Positions 40,354 through 40,367 of a stretch of 40,367 nucleotides of DNA are shown here, one piece after another (positions within the stretch are counted from its first letter, which is position 1; each line of letters starts with the position of its first letter). The stretch covers positions 1 through 40,367 of the forward strand of contig NZ_QBUY01000082.1 of NCBI RefSeq assembly GCF_003121405.1. The letters run 5' to 3'. The notes below the pieces were generated by a model. It was not told where the DNA came from. It saw nothing but the letters and a program-made list of their open reading frames with translations, and ran no database searches. A program made the position numbers and the translations under genes. Origin of the DNA: Paraburkholderia sp. C35 (GTDB lineage Bacteria > Pseudomonadota > Gammaproteobacteria > Burkholderiales > Burkholderiaceae).

Positions 40354-40367
40354 CTTACTTTCTTTGC
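40354..40367 (+). repeat. Start of a third hairpin repeat, cut by the window edge
   Basis: CTTACTTTCTTTGC is identical to the first arm of the left-edge hairpin (27-40), in the same orientation. The window ends exactly at the loop position, so the rest of this copy is outside. Confidence 0.8.

Noticed and set aside
1..40367. CRISPR array, tRNA/rRNA, insertion sequence, toxin-antitoxin or defence system
   Set aside because: No short regular DNA repeats with spacers, no cloverleaf or rRNA signature recognised, no transposase, nuclease or toxin-like protein found.

Overview
The window looks like chromosomal DNA of a Burkholderiaceae member, most likely Paraburkholderia or a close relative. The evidence is high GC, strong GC3 codon bias, Burkholderia-type porin, flagellin and small secreted proteins, many LysR regulators, and a dense set of sugar-acid and amino-acid catabolism genes. 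I see no rRNA, tRNA, CRISPR array, integrase, transposase or phage gene. The genus is inferred from protein style only.

Layout. 1-1.0 kb: a hairpin repeat, then a promoter flanked by ATCG-N4-CGAT palindromes driving a small secreted protein and an Ohr peroxidase. 1.1-6.5 kb: a conserved hypothetical, then a sigma-54 regulated 2-hydroxycarboxylate transporter with its own DctB/DctD-type two-component system. 6.5-8.7 kb: cynR / cynT-cynS for cyanate detoxification. 8.7-10.3 kb: a CSS-motif EAL protein. 10.3-11.0 kb: an AT-rich stretch with one candidate micro-ORF. 11.0-13.2 kb: an M1 aminopeptidase lipoprotein. 13.2-15.2 kb: a divergent LysR/SDR pair. 15.3-18.1 kb: a protein with three evenly spaced 18-residue repeats, a small hypothetical, DoxX-like and SnoaL-like genes.

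18.2-26.2 kb is a glucarate catabolic locus: a five-gene minus-strand operon (HpcH/HpaI aldolase, tartronate semialdehyde reductase, lactonase, glucarate dehydratase, 5-dehydro-4-deoxyglucarate dehydratase), a divergent ketoglutarate-semialdehyde dehydrogenase and a FadR/GntR regulator. It encodes both known routes from 5-dehydro-4-deoxyglucarate: aldol cleavage to pyruvate plus tartronate semialdehyde, and dehydration then oxidation to 2-oxoglutarate. A porin follows at 26.6 kb, preceded by a candidate small RNA.

28.0-30.8 kb: a short flagellin, a membrane diguanylate cyclase and a DUF1348 protein. 31.1-36.1 kb: a complete branched-chain amino-acid type ABC importer in which the second permease and first ATPase are fused. 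36.3-38.7 kb: an AtoE-type short-chain fatty acid transporter and an acetylpolyamine amidohydrolase. 38.8-39.7 kb: a small secreted protein and a CDP-alcohol phosphatidyltransferase. 39.8-40.37 kb: a large nested dyad repeat. Its outer hairpin belongs to the same family as the repeat at the left edge of the window.

I found no clearly new multi-gene system. The strongest unexplained signals are the nested dyad at the right end, the regular 49-residue repeat protein, the Ohr with a replaced catalytic glutamate, and the candidate small RNA upstream of the porin.
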